Positions 54,806 through 63,822 are shown, counted from the stretch's first letter. The stretch: 64,000 nucleotides of DNA from Stieleria mannarensis (GCF_014154935.1 NZ_JACEHH010000012.1:1-64000), one strand, 5' to 3'. Notes: generated by a model not told the origin, from the sequence alone. Numbers and translations: made by a program.

Positions 54806-55678
54806 ATGAAGCGAGTTTTGTTGGCCGGTTCAACAGGGTATTTGGGAAGCTATATCGCGAAGGAACTTCAAAGACGCTCTCATTTTGTACGGACGATTGC
54901 TCGGAACCAGGGCAAACTGAAGCAACTTGGTGTCGAAGCGGATGAAGTGATCGAGGCACAACTGACGGATCCCGATTCGATCAAAGACTGTTGCCGTGGC
55001 ATCGATGTTGTGATCACAACGGTCGGTATCACACGACAAAAAGATGGCCTGACCTACATGGATGTGGATTTCCAGGCCAACATGAATCTGCTGGACGAGG
55101 CAAAGAGGAGCGGCGTCGAGAAGTTCATCTATGTTTCCGTGCTCAACGGTGAAAAGCTGAGAGAGCTGAAGATCTGCGACGCAAAAGAGCGGTTTGTGGA
55201 TCGATTGAAGCAATCCGGTTTAGACCATTGCGTGATTCGCCCCAATGGCTTTTTCTCGGACATGTCCGAGTTTTATCGCATGGCAAAACGGGGCCGGGTC
55301 TACCTGTTTGGAGATGGAGAACTGAGGGCGAATCCGATTCACGGGGAAGACCTGGCGAGGGTTTGTGTCGATGCGATCGACAAGCCAGTGCAGGTGATTG
55401 AAGTCGGTGGGCCGGAGACATTCACACAAAATCAAATCGCATCGATCGCCTTTGAGTCTCTGGGGAAGCGTCCCGCGATTGTCCACCTGCCTGATTGGAT
55501 CAGAGTCCTGATCCTGAAACTTGTCAGACGATTCACAGGAAGCAAAGTGCATGGGCCGATCGAGTTTTTCATGACCGTCATGGCGATGGACATGCTGGCC
55601 CCCGAAAATGGCACACACACTTTAGAAGAGTATTTCGCCGGGTTGGACAAGGAGAACGGCTCGGCGACAACGTCTTGA
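54806..55678 (+). CDS. NmrA-like NAD(P)-binding SDR (atypical epimerase)
   Basis: 290-aa Rossmann protein. The dinucleotide loop is LLAGSTGYLGSYIAKEL; the middle has VVITTVGITRQKDG and FIYVSVLNG, with VIRPNGFFSDMSEF in place of a YxxxK active site, as in NmrA/ycf39-like proteins. Likely a redox-sensing or quinone/flavin-linked reductase, substrate unknown. ATG at 54806 lies five bases after GGGG; 54803 is also open. Near-identical direct repeats flank it on both sides, suggesting it was inserted or moved as a unit. Confidence 0.83.
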   Translation: MKRVLLAGSTGYLGSYIAKELQRRSHFVRTIARNQGKLKQLGVEADEVIEAQLTDPDSIKDCCRGIDVVITTVGITRQKDGLTYMDVDFQANMNLLDEAKRSGVEKFIYVSVLNGEKLRELKICDAKERFVDRLKQSGLDHCVIRPNGFFSDMSEFYRMAKRGRVYLFGDGELRANPIHGEDLARVCVDAIDKPVQVIEVGGPETFTQNQIASIAFESLGKRPAIVHLPDWIRVLILKLVRRFTGSKVHGPIEFFMTVMAMDMLAPENGTHTLEEYFAGLDKENGSATTS

Positions 55679-55714
55679 TCAACGCGGCAGGTGCCGCTGG
55701 GTTAGGAGGTGGCG

Positions 55715-55912
55715 CGGGCGATGGTTGTAGTGAGCGGCAAAACGATGGGGGCAAGACGATGAAGAGTAAGATGGCAGAATGATTCGGGGCAGAATGATGG
55801 TGGTGAAGGGGGCGGGCGACGAAGCCGCTGGGGACGCTTTTATCGTTTTGCCCCCGATCGTTTTGCCCCCGATCGTTTTGCCCCCGATCGTTTTGCCCCC
55901 GATCGTTTTGCC
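55715..55912. repeat. Right direct repeat and 15-bp ATCGTTTTGCCCCCG array
   Basis: A copy of the left repeat (about 55715-55770), then GGCAGAATGATTCGGGGC plus AGAATGATGG (55773-55800), and five tandem units of ATCGTTTTGCCCCCG from 55842 to about 55912. The array is the complement of GGCAAAACGATGGGGGC, so the whole can fold back as one long stem. It occupies the spacer before the carboxylase genes' 3' end. Confidence 0.92.
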
Positions 55913-55928
55913 ACGGAGCCAGGTTGCG

Positions 55929-57926
55929 TCACCCGCCCAGTGATTCGAATTCCAGGATGGGTTGATCGACCGCCAGTGTCTCGCCGATATTGGCAAGGAC
56001 TTTTACGACGCGTCCCTGGCGCTCGGCGCGGAGCACGTTTTCCATTTTCATTGCTTCGATCACCGCCAAGTCTTGCCCGGCGTGGACTTCGATCCCCTCT
56101 TCGACTCTCAGTTGCGTCAACAGGCCGGGCATCGGCGAGAGCAAGAAGCGGCTCATGTCCGGCGGCTCTTTGACCGGCATGCAGGCCAGCAGGTCCGCCG
56201 CCCGCGGCGTCAGGACCATGATGTCGATCTGGGAACCCCAGTGGAACAGACTGTAATGCATGTTACGGCGCTCGACTTGAATGCAGACCGTTTCGCCGTT
56301 GACGGTGCCCTTGAAGAGCGGCTTGCCAAATTGCCAGTCGCTGATCACGCGGTAGGTGTCGGTGCCGTAGGTGACTTCGTGACCACCGGGATAGGGACGC
56401 ATCACGACCGGCGATTGCTCGCCATTGAGCATGATGACCCAGTTGTCGGGGATGCTCCGTTCATAACCGGGCAATTGGCCGCTGATCCCCGCCGCGCGGT
56501 CCATGTAGCGGCGATGAATGGCCGCGGCGACGACGATCAGCAAGGCGGGATTTTCGTGCACCAAATCCGACGGATGGAATCCATCCGGGTATTCCTCCGC
56601 GATCATGTTGGTGCTGATCATTCCCGAGCGGAAACGTCGGTGTTCGATCAATGCCGCCAAGAAGCTGATGTTGTGCGACACGCCGCGAATGTAGAACTCA
56701 TTGAGTGCCTCGCGCATGTGGGCGATCGCGATATCACGTGTGGTTCCATAGGTGATCAGTTTGGCGATCATCGGATCGTAGTGCATCGAGATCTCGGCGC
56801 CTTCATAGACACCGGTGTCGACACGAACGACCTCGTTTTCCGGCGGCGGGCTGTACCGCACCAGCCGCCCGATCGACGGCAGAAAACCGCGCAGCGGATC
56901 CTCGGCATACACCCTGGCCTCGATCGCCGACCCACGCAACTTGACGTCCGACTGGGACAGCGGCAACTCCTCGCCGGCCGCAACGCGGATCATCAATTCG
57001 ACCAGGTCCAGTCCCGTCACGTATTCGGTCACCGGGTGTTCGACCTGCAACCGGGTATTCATTTCCAGGAAGTAGAAATTGCGGTCATTGTCGACAATGA
57101 ATTCCACCGTTCCGGCTGATTCGTACTGGACCGCGCGGGCCAGCGCGACCGCTTGGTCGCCCATCGCCGCACGTGTCTTGGCGTCCAAGAAGGGCGAGGG
57201 GGCTTCTTCGATAACCTTTTGGTGACGCCGCTGGAGCGAACATTCGCGTTCACCCAGGTGAATCACGTTGCCGTATCGGTCGGCGATCACTTGGATCTCG
57301 ATGTGTCGCGGTTGTTCGATGAATTTTTCGATGAACACGCGGTCATCGCCGAACGAGGTTTTGGCTTCACCGCTGGCCCGCTGGAATCCGTCGCGGCACT
57401 CGTCGTCGTTGCGGGCGATCCGCATCCCTTTGCCGCCGCCGCCGGCGCTGGCTTTGATCATCACCGGATAGCCGATTTCCTGGGCGATCGCGACGGCGGC
57501 ATCGGGTGAGGGGATGATGTCGGCGTGCCCGGGGACGGTATTCACACCGGCGTCTTGGGCCAGTTTCTTGGACGTGATCTTGTCGCCCATGTTTTTGATC
57601 GCGTGGACGTTGGGACCGATGAAGGTGATCCCGGCTTCGGCCAGTTGCTGGGCGAAAGCGGCGTTCTCGGACACGAATCCGTAACCCGGGTGAACCGCCT
57701 GGGCGCCGGTGTCACGACAGGCGGCGATCAGTTTGTCGATCACCAGGTAGCTTTCGGCCGACGGCGGCGGTCCGATCAGAACGGCCTGGTCGGCCATGGA
57801 AACGTGCAGTGCGTCACGATCGGCTTCGGAATAAACCGCGACGGTTTCGATGCCCATTTTGCGCGCGGTCTTGATGACGCGGCATGCGATCTCGCCACGA
57901 TTTGCGATCAGGATTTTATTGAACAT
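55929..57926 (-). CDS. pccA: Acyl-CoA (propionyl/acetyl-CoA) carboxylase alpha subunit: biotin carboxylase plus BCCP
   Basis: 665-aa subunit. Residues 1-450 are biotin carboxylase (FNKILIANRGEIACRV, ATP grasp GGGGKGM, FLEMNTRLQVEHPVTE); a linker (about 450-590) of the kind that contacts the beta subunit follows; a carboxyl-carrier domain ends the protein, with biotin-Lys627 in EAMKMEN. It should carboxylate biotin with bicarbonate and ATP. It lies 21 bp after the beta subunit gene. The ATG at 57926 fits the family start; 57944 is also open. Propionyl-CoA is likely, but acetyl- or another acyl-CoA cannot be excluded. Confidence 0.93.
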   Translation of the reverse strand: MFNKILIANRGEIACRVIKTARKMGIETVAVYSEADRDALHVSMADQAVLIGPPPSAESYLVIDKLIAACRDTGAQAVHPGYGFVSENAAFAQQLAEAGITFIGPNVHAIKNMGDKITSKKLAQDAGVNTVPGHADIIPSPDAAVAIAQEIGYPVMIKASAGGGGKGMRIARNDDECRDGFQRASGEAKTSFGDDRVFIEKFIEQPRHIEIQVIADRYGNVIHLGERECSLQRRHQKVIEEAPSPFLDAKTRAAMGDQAVALARAVQYESAGTVEFIVDNDRNFYFLEMNTRLQVEHPVTEYVTGLDLVELMIRVAAGEELPLSQSDVKLRGSAIEARVYAEDPLRGFLPSIGRLVRYSPPPENEVVRVDTGVYEGAEISMHYDPMIAKLITYGTTRDIAIAHMREALNEFYIRGVSHNISFLAALIEHRRFRSGMISTNMIAEEYPDGFHPSDLVHENPALLIVVAAAIHRRYMDRAAGISGQLPGYERSIPDNWVIMLNGEQSPVVMRPYPGGHEVTYGTDTYRVISDWQFGKPLFKGTVNGETVCIQVERRNMHYSLFHWGSQIDIMVLTPRAADLLACMPVKEPPDMSRFLLSPMPGLLTQLRVEEGIEVHAGQDLAVIEAMKMENVLRAERQGRVVKVLANIGETLAVDQPILEFESLGG

Positions 57927-57947
57927 GATTCTTGATTTGACCAATCT

Positions 57948-59480
57948 TTAGAGCGGGATGTTTCCGTGCTTCCGCCAGGGGTTTTCCAGTTTCTTGCTGC
58001 GCAACATGGCCAGCGATCGACAAATACGTTTGCGGGTCATCCGCGGCATCACGACGTCGTCGATGAAACCGCGACGACCGGCGATGAAGGGGTTGGCGAA
58101 CTTGACGCGGTACTCTTCGGTCAGTTCGGCGATCTTCTCGGGGTTGTCCAAATCCTTGCGAAAGATGATTTCGACCGCGCCTTTGGGGCCCATCACCGCG
58201 ATTTCCGCACTCGGCCAGGCCAGATTGACATCGCCGCGGAGGTGTTTGGACGACATCACGTCATAGGCACCGCCGTAGGCCTTGCGGGTGATCAGGGTGA
58301 CTTTGGGGACGGTGGCTTCGGCATAGGCGAACAGCAGTTTCGCGCCGTGTTTGATGATCCCGCCGTATTCCTGGGCCGTGCCGGGCATGAAGCCGGGGAC
58401 GTCGACCAGGGTCAACAGCGGGATGTTAAAGGCGTCGCAGAAACGGACGAAGCGTGCGGCTTTGATCGACGATTTGATGTCCAGGCAGCCGGCCAACACC
58501 AGCGGTTGGTTGGCGACGATGCCGATCGGATAGCCGTCCATCCGGGCCAACCCGACGACGATGTTTTTGGCATGTTCGGGCTGCAGTTCAAAGAAGTCGG
58601 TGTCGTCGACGATCTTGAGGATCAGTTCCTTCATGTCGTAGGGCATCGTCGGCGAATCGGGAACCAGCGTGTCGAGCGAAGGTTCGACACGGTCGGACGG
58701 ATCGGGGGTGGGGCGATGCGGAGCGGGAGTGCGATTGTTGGCCGGCAAATAGTTCATGAACCGCCGCACCATCGCCAGGGCTTCGACGTCGTTTTCGAAC
58801 GCGCGGTCGGCAACGCCGGAGACGGTCGAGTGAGTCACCGCACCGCCGAGCTGTTCGTGCGTGACCTCTTCGTGCGTGACCGTTTTGACCACATCCGGCC
58901 CGGTCACGAACATGTACGAACTGTCTTTGACCATGAAGATGAAATCGGTCATCGCCGGCGAATAAACCGCGCCGCCGGCACAGGGGCCCATCACCAACGA
59001 GATCTGCGGCACGACGCCGGAGGCCAGCACATTGCGTTGGAAGACATCGGCGTAACCCCCCAGTGACGCGACGCCTTCCTGGATTCGTGCCCCGCCGGAA
59101 TCATTGATGCCGATCACCGGCGCGCCGACTTTGATCGCATGGTCCATGACCTTGCAGATTTTTTCGGCGTGGGCTTCGGACAACGATCCCCCGAAGACGG
59201 TGAAGTCTTGGCTGAAGACGAACACGACGCGCCCATTGATCGTGCCGTAGCCGGTCACGACGCCGTCGCCGGGGATGCTCTGTTGGTCCATCCCGAAATC
59301 TTTGCAGCGGTGTTCGACGAACATGTCCCATTCTTCGAACATGCCCGGATCCAACAACAGTTCGATCCGCTCCCGTGCGGTCAGTTTGCCTTTCTTGTGC
59401 TGCGCGTCGATCCTTCGTTGGCCGCCGCCCAATTCGGCCGCCTTGCGCATTTCTTCGAGTCGCTTGACGATATCCTGCAT
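57948..59480 (-). CDS. pccB: Acyl-CoA (propionyl-CoA) carboxylase beta subunit
   Basis: 510-aa carboxyltransferase with two crotonase-like halves. [24 protein letters not shown] and [25 protein letters not shown] hold the oxyanion glycines. The substrate-selecting residue lies in [12 protein letters not shown]; Asp there is seen in propionyl-CoA-preferring PccB of Streptomyces, supporting propionyl-CoA and methylmalonyl-CoA. It is 21 bp ahead of the alpha subunit gene and 58 bp after the PHA synthase gene; propionyl-CoA is also a PHA precursor, so the locus may balance carbon storage and breakdown. Confidence 0.93.
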   Translation of the reverse strand: MQDIVKRLEEMRKAAELGGGQRRIDAQHKKGKLTARERIELLLDPGMFEEWDMFVEHRCKDFGMDQQSIPGDGVVTGYGTINGRVVFVFSQDFTVFGGSLSEAHAEKICKVMDHAIKVGAPVIGINDSGGARIQEGVASLGGYADVFQRNVLASGVVPQISLVMGPCAGGAVYSPAMTDFIFMVKDSSYMFVTGPDVVKTVTHEEVTHEQLGGAVTHSTVSGVADRAFENDVEALAMVRRFMNYLPANNRTPAPHRPTPDPSDRVEPSLDTLVPDSPTMPYDMKELILKIVDDTDFFELQPEHAKNIVVGLARMDGYPIGIVANQPLVLAGCLDIKSSIKAARFVRFCDAFNIPLLTLVDVPGFMPGTAQEYGGIIKHGAKLLFAYAEATVPKVTLITRKAYGGAYDVMSSKHLRGDVNLAWPSAEIAVMGPKGAVEIIFRKDLDNPEKIAELTEEYRVKFANPFIAGRRGFIDDVVMPRMTRKRICRSLAMLRSKKLENPWRKHGNIPL

Positions 59481-59538
59481 GATGATTCTCTTTCAATTGC
59501 GGCCGGCGCCGATGAAGACGCTGGCGTTTCCTAAGGGG

Positions 59539-60951
59539 TCATCGTTCCGTTGAGTGGTTTGCGATCCAGTCCGTCGCCGACGGCCAGAGTTCTTGTTGCG
59601 CCTGGGAGCCGACGGCCAGACCGATGTGGCCGGCGGGGATCGATAAAGTCGTGATGTCTTGTGAGCCGACGTGTTGTCGGATCGCCAAGGTCGACTCCGG
59701 CGGCACCAAGTGGTCCCGCTGGGCGACCAACAGCAAAATCGGACAGGTGATCGATTCCAACCGGATCGATTCGCCGGCCAAGACCATTTGGTCGTTCACC
59801 AGCCGGTTTTGTTGATACAGCATGGAGACGAAGTCACGAAACGTCTCGCCGGCCACCGGGATCGTGTCGTTGGACCAGCGCTCGATCGTTTCAAAGTCCT
59901 CCATGAACGCCGTGTCGCCGACGTTTTCCAGGTACGACAGTTGTTTCTCGGCAAAGTTTTGGACGGGTTTCATCAGCTGGAAAACGAACTGCAGGAACTC
60001 GCCGGGGCAGTTCCCGAAGGCGTCGATCAGTCCGTCGACGTCAAACGTTTCGCGGCGGGCCCACAAATTCAGCAATCCGTTGTGACCGTCGAAATCGATC
60101 GGCGTCGCCATCAAGATCAGATTTTTGATCCGATCGGGACGCAGTGCGGTGTACATCGCGGTCATCGTACCGCCCATGCAATACCCCAGCAGACTCAGTT
60201 GCGACGCGTTCGATTGCTCGCAGACGATGTTGATGGCGTTGTCCAGGATCGATCCGACGTAATCATCCAGCCGCAATGAAGCATCCGCGTCGCCGGGTGC
60301 GGCCCAGTCGATCACGTACACATCCAGCCCGCGGTCGAGCAGACGCCGGACGACGCTGCGGTTTTCTTTCAAATCCAGAATGTAGGGGCGATTGACCAGC
60401 GCAAAGCAGACCAGCACCGGCTGGGCGTATTGAACTCGCGAGGGGGAAAAGTGCAGCAACCTCATCTGCGATTCTTCATGCACCACGTCAAACGGTGTGG
60501 CCCACTTCGGCGGTCCGCTGAGCGACTCGTTTGATTGCGGTGTTACAGTGCTCTCTGACTCAGCGGCGATCGCAGGTTGCCGGCACCGGGTCGCATCCGG
60601 CAGCAGTCGCCGAAAGTTGGCCGCCAGGGCGCGAACATCTTCGGGCAAGGTGCTGTTGTTGATGTCGACGGCCGAGGAGTGGGCGTCGCCGGCGCGTTTG
60701 GTGGCGATCAGGGTGTCGATGTGTTGTTTCAGAACCTGCAAGAACTCGGAGCTGCGGAGGTAGGTTTCGGTGGCCCGGCCCCACAGGTTGAACCACCGGC
60801 GTCGGTGGCGTTTGGGATCGTCATTGGGATCCGCGGCGGGTTGCCTGGCGCGCGCGTCCTCGGCCGCCTGTTTCACGGCGTCGGTCCAACACCGCACCAA
60901 CGGCGGCGGTATTCTTGCGCTCGCATTCGGCTGGCCGGAGGGGTCATTCAT
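59539..60951 (-). CDS. phaC: Polyhydroxyalkanoate synthase
   Basis: 470-aa alpha/beta hydrolase-type polymerase that joins hydroxyacyl-CoA units into PHA granules. The nucleophile is Cys258 in the lipase-like box GYCMGGTM; Asp in VAQRDHLVPPE and His in PAGHIGLAVG complete the triad; VYVIDWAAPG is a further PhaC signature. The length is between class I (about 590) and class III (about 355), with a distinct N-terminus. ATG at 60951 was chosen because the 87 codons upstream overlap the ligase gene. It sits in a minus-strand run with the ligase and carboxylase genes; a phasin and PhaR are close. Confidence 0.92.
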   Translation of the reverse strand: MNDPSGQPNASARIPPPLVRCWTDAVKQAAEDARARQPAADPNDDPKRHRRRWFNLWGRATETYLRSSEFLQVLKQHIDTLIATKRAGDAHSSAVDINNSTLPEDVRALAANFRRLLPDATRCRQPAIAAESESTVTPQSNESLSGPPKWATPFDVVHEESQMRLLHFSPSRVQYAQPVLVCFALVNRPYILDLKENRSVVRRLLDRGLDVYVIDWAAPGDADASLRLDDYVGSILDNAINIVCEQSNASQLSLLGYCMGGTMTAMYTALRPDRIKNLILMATPIDFDGHNGLLNLWARRETFDVDGLIDAFGNCPGEFLQFVFQLMKPVQNFAEKQLSYLENVGDTAFMEDFETIERWSNDTIPVAGETFRDFVSMLYQQNRLVNDQMVLAGESIRLESITCPILLLVAQRDHLVPPESTLAIRQHVGSQDITTLSIPAGHIGLAVGSQAQQELWPSATDWIANHSTER

Positions 60952-61013
60952 GCATGATTTGAACGGCGTCTCGTTGGGTTCGCGCCCGCGTGGTGTTTGC
61001 AGGTGGTGGCGTT

Positions 61014-61826
61014 TTAGAACAGGGTAACCGACCCGGCGAAACAGGGTTCTAATCCGGCAGGGGTTTCGATGACCAGTGCACCGTCGTCGTCGATGCCACG
61101 GCATCGACCTGCAACTTTCCGTGTTCCCAAGTCGACTTGGACGTCGCGATTGGTCAGTAAACATCTCTCTCGCCACTTGGTTCGTAGTTCGTCGTCGTGC
61201 CGTCCGATACACTCCAGTCGGTACTGCAATCGATTCAGCACTCCGGTCAGGACTTCGGTCAAGTCAAACGTGTGCCCGGCGACGTCACACAGGGCGGTCG
61301 CCGTCGCTTGCAATTCCTCGGGGGCGTCGCGGAGTGAGTTATTGATATTGATCCCGATTCCGATGGCCAACAATCGCGGGTTGCTCAACGGCAATTCGAT
61401 CAAAATGCCGCTCAATTTGCGTTGCCGACAGAAAACGTCGTTGGGCCATTTGAGCTGCATGTCCGAGCGTGGGTGGAATTCCTCGATCGCTTCGCACACC
61501 GCCAGTCCGACCGTCAACGAGGCTTGGGGGAGTCGCCGTTGGGGCAGATGGCTGTCGATCAGCAGTGTAAACGTCAACGCACCGGGCCGGGCCCACCAGC
61601 GATTCGTACCACGGCCACGACCATCGGTCTGTGACTCGGCCAGAACCAGCAGGGGGCCATCGAGCGAGCCGCCATGTTCCAATTCTCGCGCCAGTTGGAG
61701 CGCACGGCGATTGGTCGAATCAATCGTCCGGTGAAACTCGATCTGCCGCACGAACGTCGACCTGGTCAAATGATCCAAGTCGGCGTCCGTCAAGGCCGCG
61801 TCCGGTGTCAGGGTCACACGCTGCAT
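61014..61826 (-). CDS. birA: Biotin-protein ligase, second copy
   Basis: 270-aa group I ligase (no DNA-binding domain). The loop is GRGRGTN, with LKWPNDVF and GIGININNSL; the C-terminal domain has DVQVDLGTRKVAGRCRGIDDDGALV. It is only distantly similar to the ligase at 9413-10264 (GRGRHGN). It lies 62 bp upstream of phaC and, through that, of the biotin-dependent carboxylase genes, so it may be devoted to biotinylating PccA. Having two ligases within 52 kb is unusual. Confidence 0.9.
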   Translation of the reverse strand: MQRVTLTPDAALTDADLDHLTRSTFVRQIEFHRTIDSTNRRALQLARELEHGGSLDGPLLVLAESQTDGRGRGTNRWWARPGALTFTLLIDSHLPQRRLPQASLTVGLAVCEAIEEFHPRSDMQLKWPNDVFCRQRKLSGILIELPLSNPRLLAIGIGININNSLRDAPEELQATATALCDVAGHTFDLTEVLTGVLNRLQYRLECIGRHDDELRTKWRERCLLTNRDVQVDLGTRKVAGRCRGIDDDGALVIETPAGLEPCFAGSVTLF

Positions 61827-61884
61827 CGCGCTTCCTTCTGCGTTTCGGTTCCTGCGAAATTCGGGCCGTCATTCGGCGTGGGGA

Positions 61885-62316
61885 TTAGGCCCCGGCCTTG
61901 GTGACCAGTTCACTCAGTTTCGCCATCGCTTCCTGGTACTCTTTCATCTGAGCTTCGCTGGCTTCGCGCATGCAGTCGAGCGTTTTACGGAAAAACTGTT
62001 CGGTGCGTTTGCGAAATTCTTGCGGGTCGGTCGATTCGCCGATCTGCAAGGCTTCTTCGAACGATTCCACCGCTGCATCATACTGTTGATCCAGTGTGGT
62101 GCGATGTCGATGCGCCAATTCGGAGACGACTTCGCCCCATTGCTTTTGGAATTCACGCACTTTGTCAACCCAAACGGATTGCGGCGAGGCAACGCCGGGC
62201 CATAATGCAGTCCATTGGGCGATAGCTTCCTGTTGCATCTTGAGTCCGGCATCGGCAGCCTTCTTCATGTTTTCAAACACTTGATCGTACACGTTCGTTT
62301 CTGTTTTCGCTGACAT
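61885..62316 (-). CDS. Phasin-like / PHA granule protein
   Basis: 143-aa all-helical protein: VYDQVFENMKKAADAGLKMQQEAIAQWTALWPGV, then EFQKQWGEVVSELAHRHRTTLDQQYDAAVESFEEAL and a C-terminal coiled coil. The layout and the neighbours (phaC, phaR) indicate a phasin that coats PHA granules, or a PhaE-like synthase helper. It is 58 bp upstream of the second ligase gene and divergent from phaR, with a TGC-type inverted repeat between them. Confidence 0.8.
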   Translation of the reverse strand: MSAKTETNVYDQVFENMKKAADAGLKMQQEAIAQWTALWPGVASPQSVWVDKVREFQKQWGEVVSELAHRHRTTLDQQYDAAVESFEEALQIGESTDPQEFRKRTEQFFRKTLDCMREASEAQMKEYQEAMAKLSELVTKAGA

Positions 62317-62386
62317 TGCATTCGCTCCTCATTTAAGCGTCGGTTTCCAATCGGTGTCTGTCGGATCATAAATCGACGGACACTCT

Positions 62387-62408
62387 TGCAGCGTTTACGC
62401 GTGCTGCA
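62387..62408. promoter_or_regulatory. Candidate PhaR operator (TGCAGC-N10-GCTGCA)
   Basis: Perfect 6-bp arms at 62387-62392 and 62403-62408 in the 124-bp divergent spacer of the phasin and phaR genes. Known PhaR sites are TGC-rich with CTGC/GCAG arms. It would let PhaR control both the phasin and itself; this is inference. Confidence 0.5.
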
Positions 62409-62440
62409 CGTTCTAAAGTGGCTTTGCTATTCGGAGGATC

Positions 62441-62947
62441 ATGGTTTTCATGACCGACCATCCCATCTTGATCAAGCGGTATCCCAATCGCCGCTACTAT
62501 GCGAGTCACACCAGTAAGTATGTGTCGCTGAAGGACATCGAAGAGATGGTGATCAGCGGGCACACGGTGGAAATCCGCGACAGTCAGTCCGGTGAGGACA
62601 TGACGCAAACGGTGTTGATTCAAATCATCATGGAGCGTCACCCCGATAAAATCTCGCTTTTCCCCTCGGAAATGTTGCATTTTGTCCTCCGGTCCAACGA
62701 CTTGATGTCGGGGTTGCTGGGCGATTATTTCCGTCATTCGTTGGATTACCTTGATTACTTGCGGCGACACAATCCGGCCGCCGCGTCGCTGGCCCCGATG
62801 CAATGGATCAAGGCCTGGCTGGACAACGTGTCGACTTCATCCAAACCCGATCCACAGCAATCGGCGTCGCCCGAATCCGCTCAACTGTCGCAACGGGTGA
62901 AGCAACTCGAAGAGCGGATCGAACAACTCGAAGCGGGCGACGACTAA
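62441..62947 (+). CDS. phaR: PHA synthesis repressor PhaR
   Basis: 168-aa DNA- and PHA-binding regulator. The PhaR DNA-binding domain is clear: ILIKRYPNRRYYASHTSKYVSLKDIEEMVISGHTVEIRDSQSGEDMTQTVLIQIIMERHP. A C-terminal coiled coil (QLSQRVKQLEERIEQLEAGD) probably serves oligomerisation. In known systems it leaves the DNA when PHA granules form and thus frees phasin expression. GGAGG precedes the ATG at 62441 by three bases; a second ATG is at 62450. The 3' end overlaps the convergent reductase by 4 bp. Confidence 0.93.
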   Translation: MVFMTDHPILIKRYPNRRYYASHTSKYVSLKDIEEMVISGHTVEIRDSQSGEDMTQTVLIQIIMERHPDKISLFPSEMLHFVLRSNDLMSGLLGDYFRHSLDYLDYLRRHNPAAASLAPMQWIKAWLDNVSTSSKPDPQQSASPESAQLSQRVKQLEERIEQLEAGDD

Positions 62948-63822
62948 GCCGGGCCGTGCCAGCCGGCGTCCGCCCACAGTTCACCGCTGACCGCCGAGTT
63001 GGAGATCATGAAGCAGATCGCGTCGGCGATTTCCTCCGGTTTGATCAGGCGTCGCAGTTGGGTGTAGGGCAGCACGTTCTTGTCCAAGAAGTCTTGTCCA
63101 AGCGCTCGGGCCATCGGCGTGTCGGTGAATCCGGGGTGGATGATGCCACAGCGGACGCCGTGGAAAATCGCTTCTTTGGTCAACGTCGCGGCGGCACCTT
63201 CCAGGCCCGCTTTGGCAACGGCATAGGAGATCTGTCCCTTGTTGCCTTGCGAGGAAACCGAACCGAGGAACACCACGACGCCTTGGACCGTTTCTTCGGG
63301 ATCCCAGCGTTTCAGACCACGTTGGCGGCGGTCTTCGGCGATCCGCGCGACCATCTCGATGCCCCAATAGATCGGAGCGATCAGATTCACCTCGGTGACT
63401 TGGCGGAACGTTTCGGTGGGATAGATTTGCGCCCGGCCGGTTTCTTTGTTGATCGTCACCGACAAAGCGTCACGGGTGATCCCCGCGGCCGGCACACAGA
63501 TCGTGACGATGCCATGCTTTTCCGCCGCTTCGTTGAAGACGCGTTTACGGAAGGCTTCGTCGGTCGTGTCGCCCAATTTGGCCTCGGCGACTTCTCGACC
63601 GGCCGCCTGGTTGATCGATTTGGCCAACTCTTGGACGCCGTCGCTGCGGTCGACCAGCATCACCGCTTTGGCGCCGCGGTTGGCCAATTCACGCGCCACC
63701 GCTTCGCCGATCCCGCTGGCGGCACCGGTCACGACGGCGACCTTTTCGCGGATGTTCTTGTAAACGCTCGGTGGCAGTTGGGGAGCTTCTTGCAAGTCGA
63801 GTTCGGGGGCTTTGGTAATCAT
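62944..63822 (-). CDS. SDR reductase of the PHA locus (PhaB/FabG-like), possibly with an N-terminal extension
   Basis: 292-aa short-chain reductase from ATG 63822. The cofactor loop is VVTGAASGIGEAVAREL, the catalytic Ser lies in LGSVSSQGNKG, and ISYAVAKAG holds Tyr-x-x-x-Lys; the C-terminal end ISNSAVSGELWADAGWHG is FabG-like. It may reduce acetoacetyl-CoA or another 3-oxoacyl-CoA to supply PhaC. The frame stays open past 63822 through a Thr/Pro/Ala/Glu-rich stretch (ATPPAAEPTNESSNPNENGT) and RYDTALAAMDAALGIAPE to the window edge at 64000, so a longer fused protein that continues outside is possible. Confidence 0.75.
   Translation of the reverse strand: MITKAPELDLQEAPQLPPSVYKNIREKVAVVTGAASGIGEAVARELANRGAKAVMLVDRSDGVQELAKSINQAAGREVAEAKLGDTTDEAFRKRVFNEAAEKHGIVTICVPAAGITRDALSVTINKETGRAQIYPTETFRQVTEVNLIAPIYWGIEMVARIAEDRRQRGLKRWDPEETVQGVVVFLGSVSSQGNKGQISYAVAKAGLEGAAATLTKEAIFHGVRCGIIHPGFTDTPMARALGQDFLDKNVLPYTQLRRLIKPEEIADAICFMISNSAVSGELWADAGWHGPA

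Noticed and set aside
55842-55912. Possible CRISPR or origin iterons
   Set aside because: Five abutting 15-bp units without spacers; no replication gene nearby; better explained by the dispersed repeat family.
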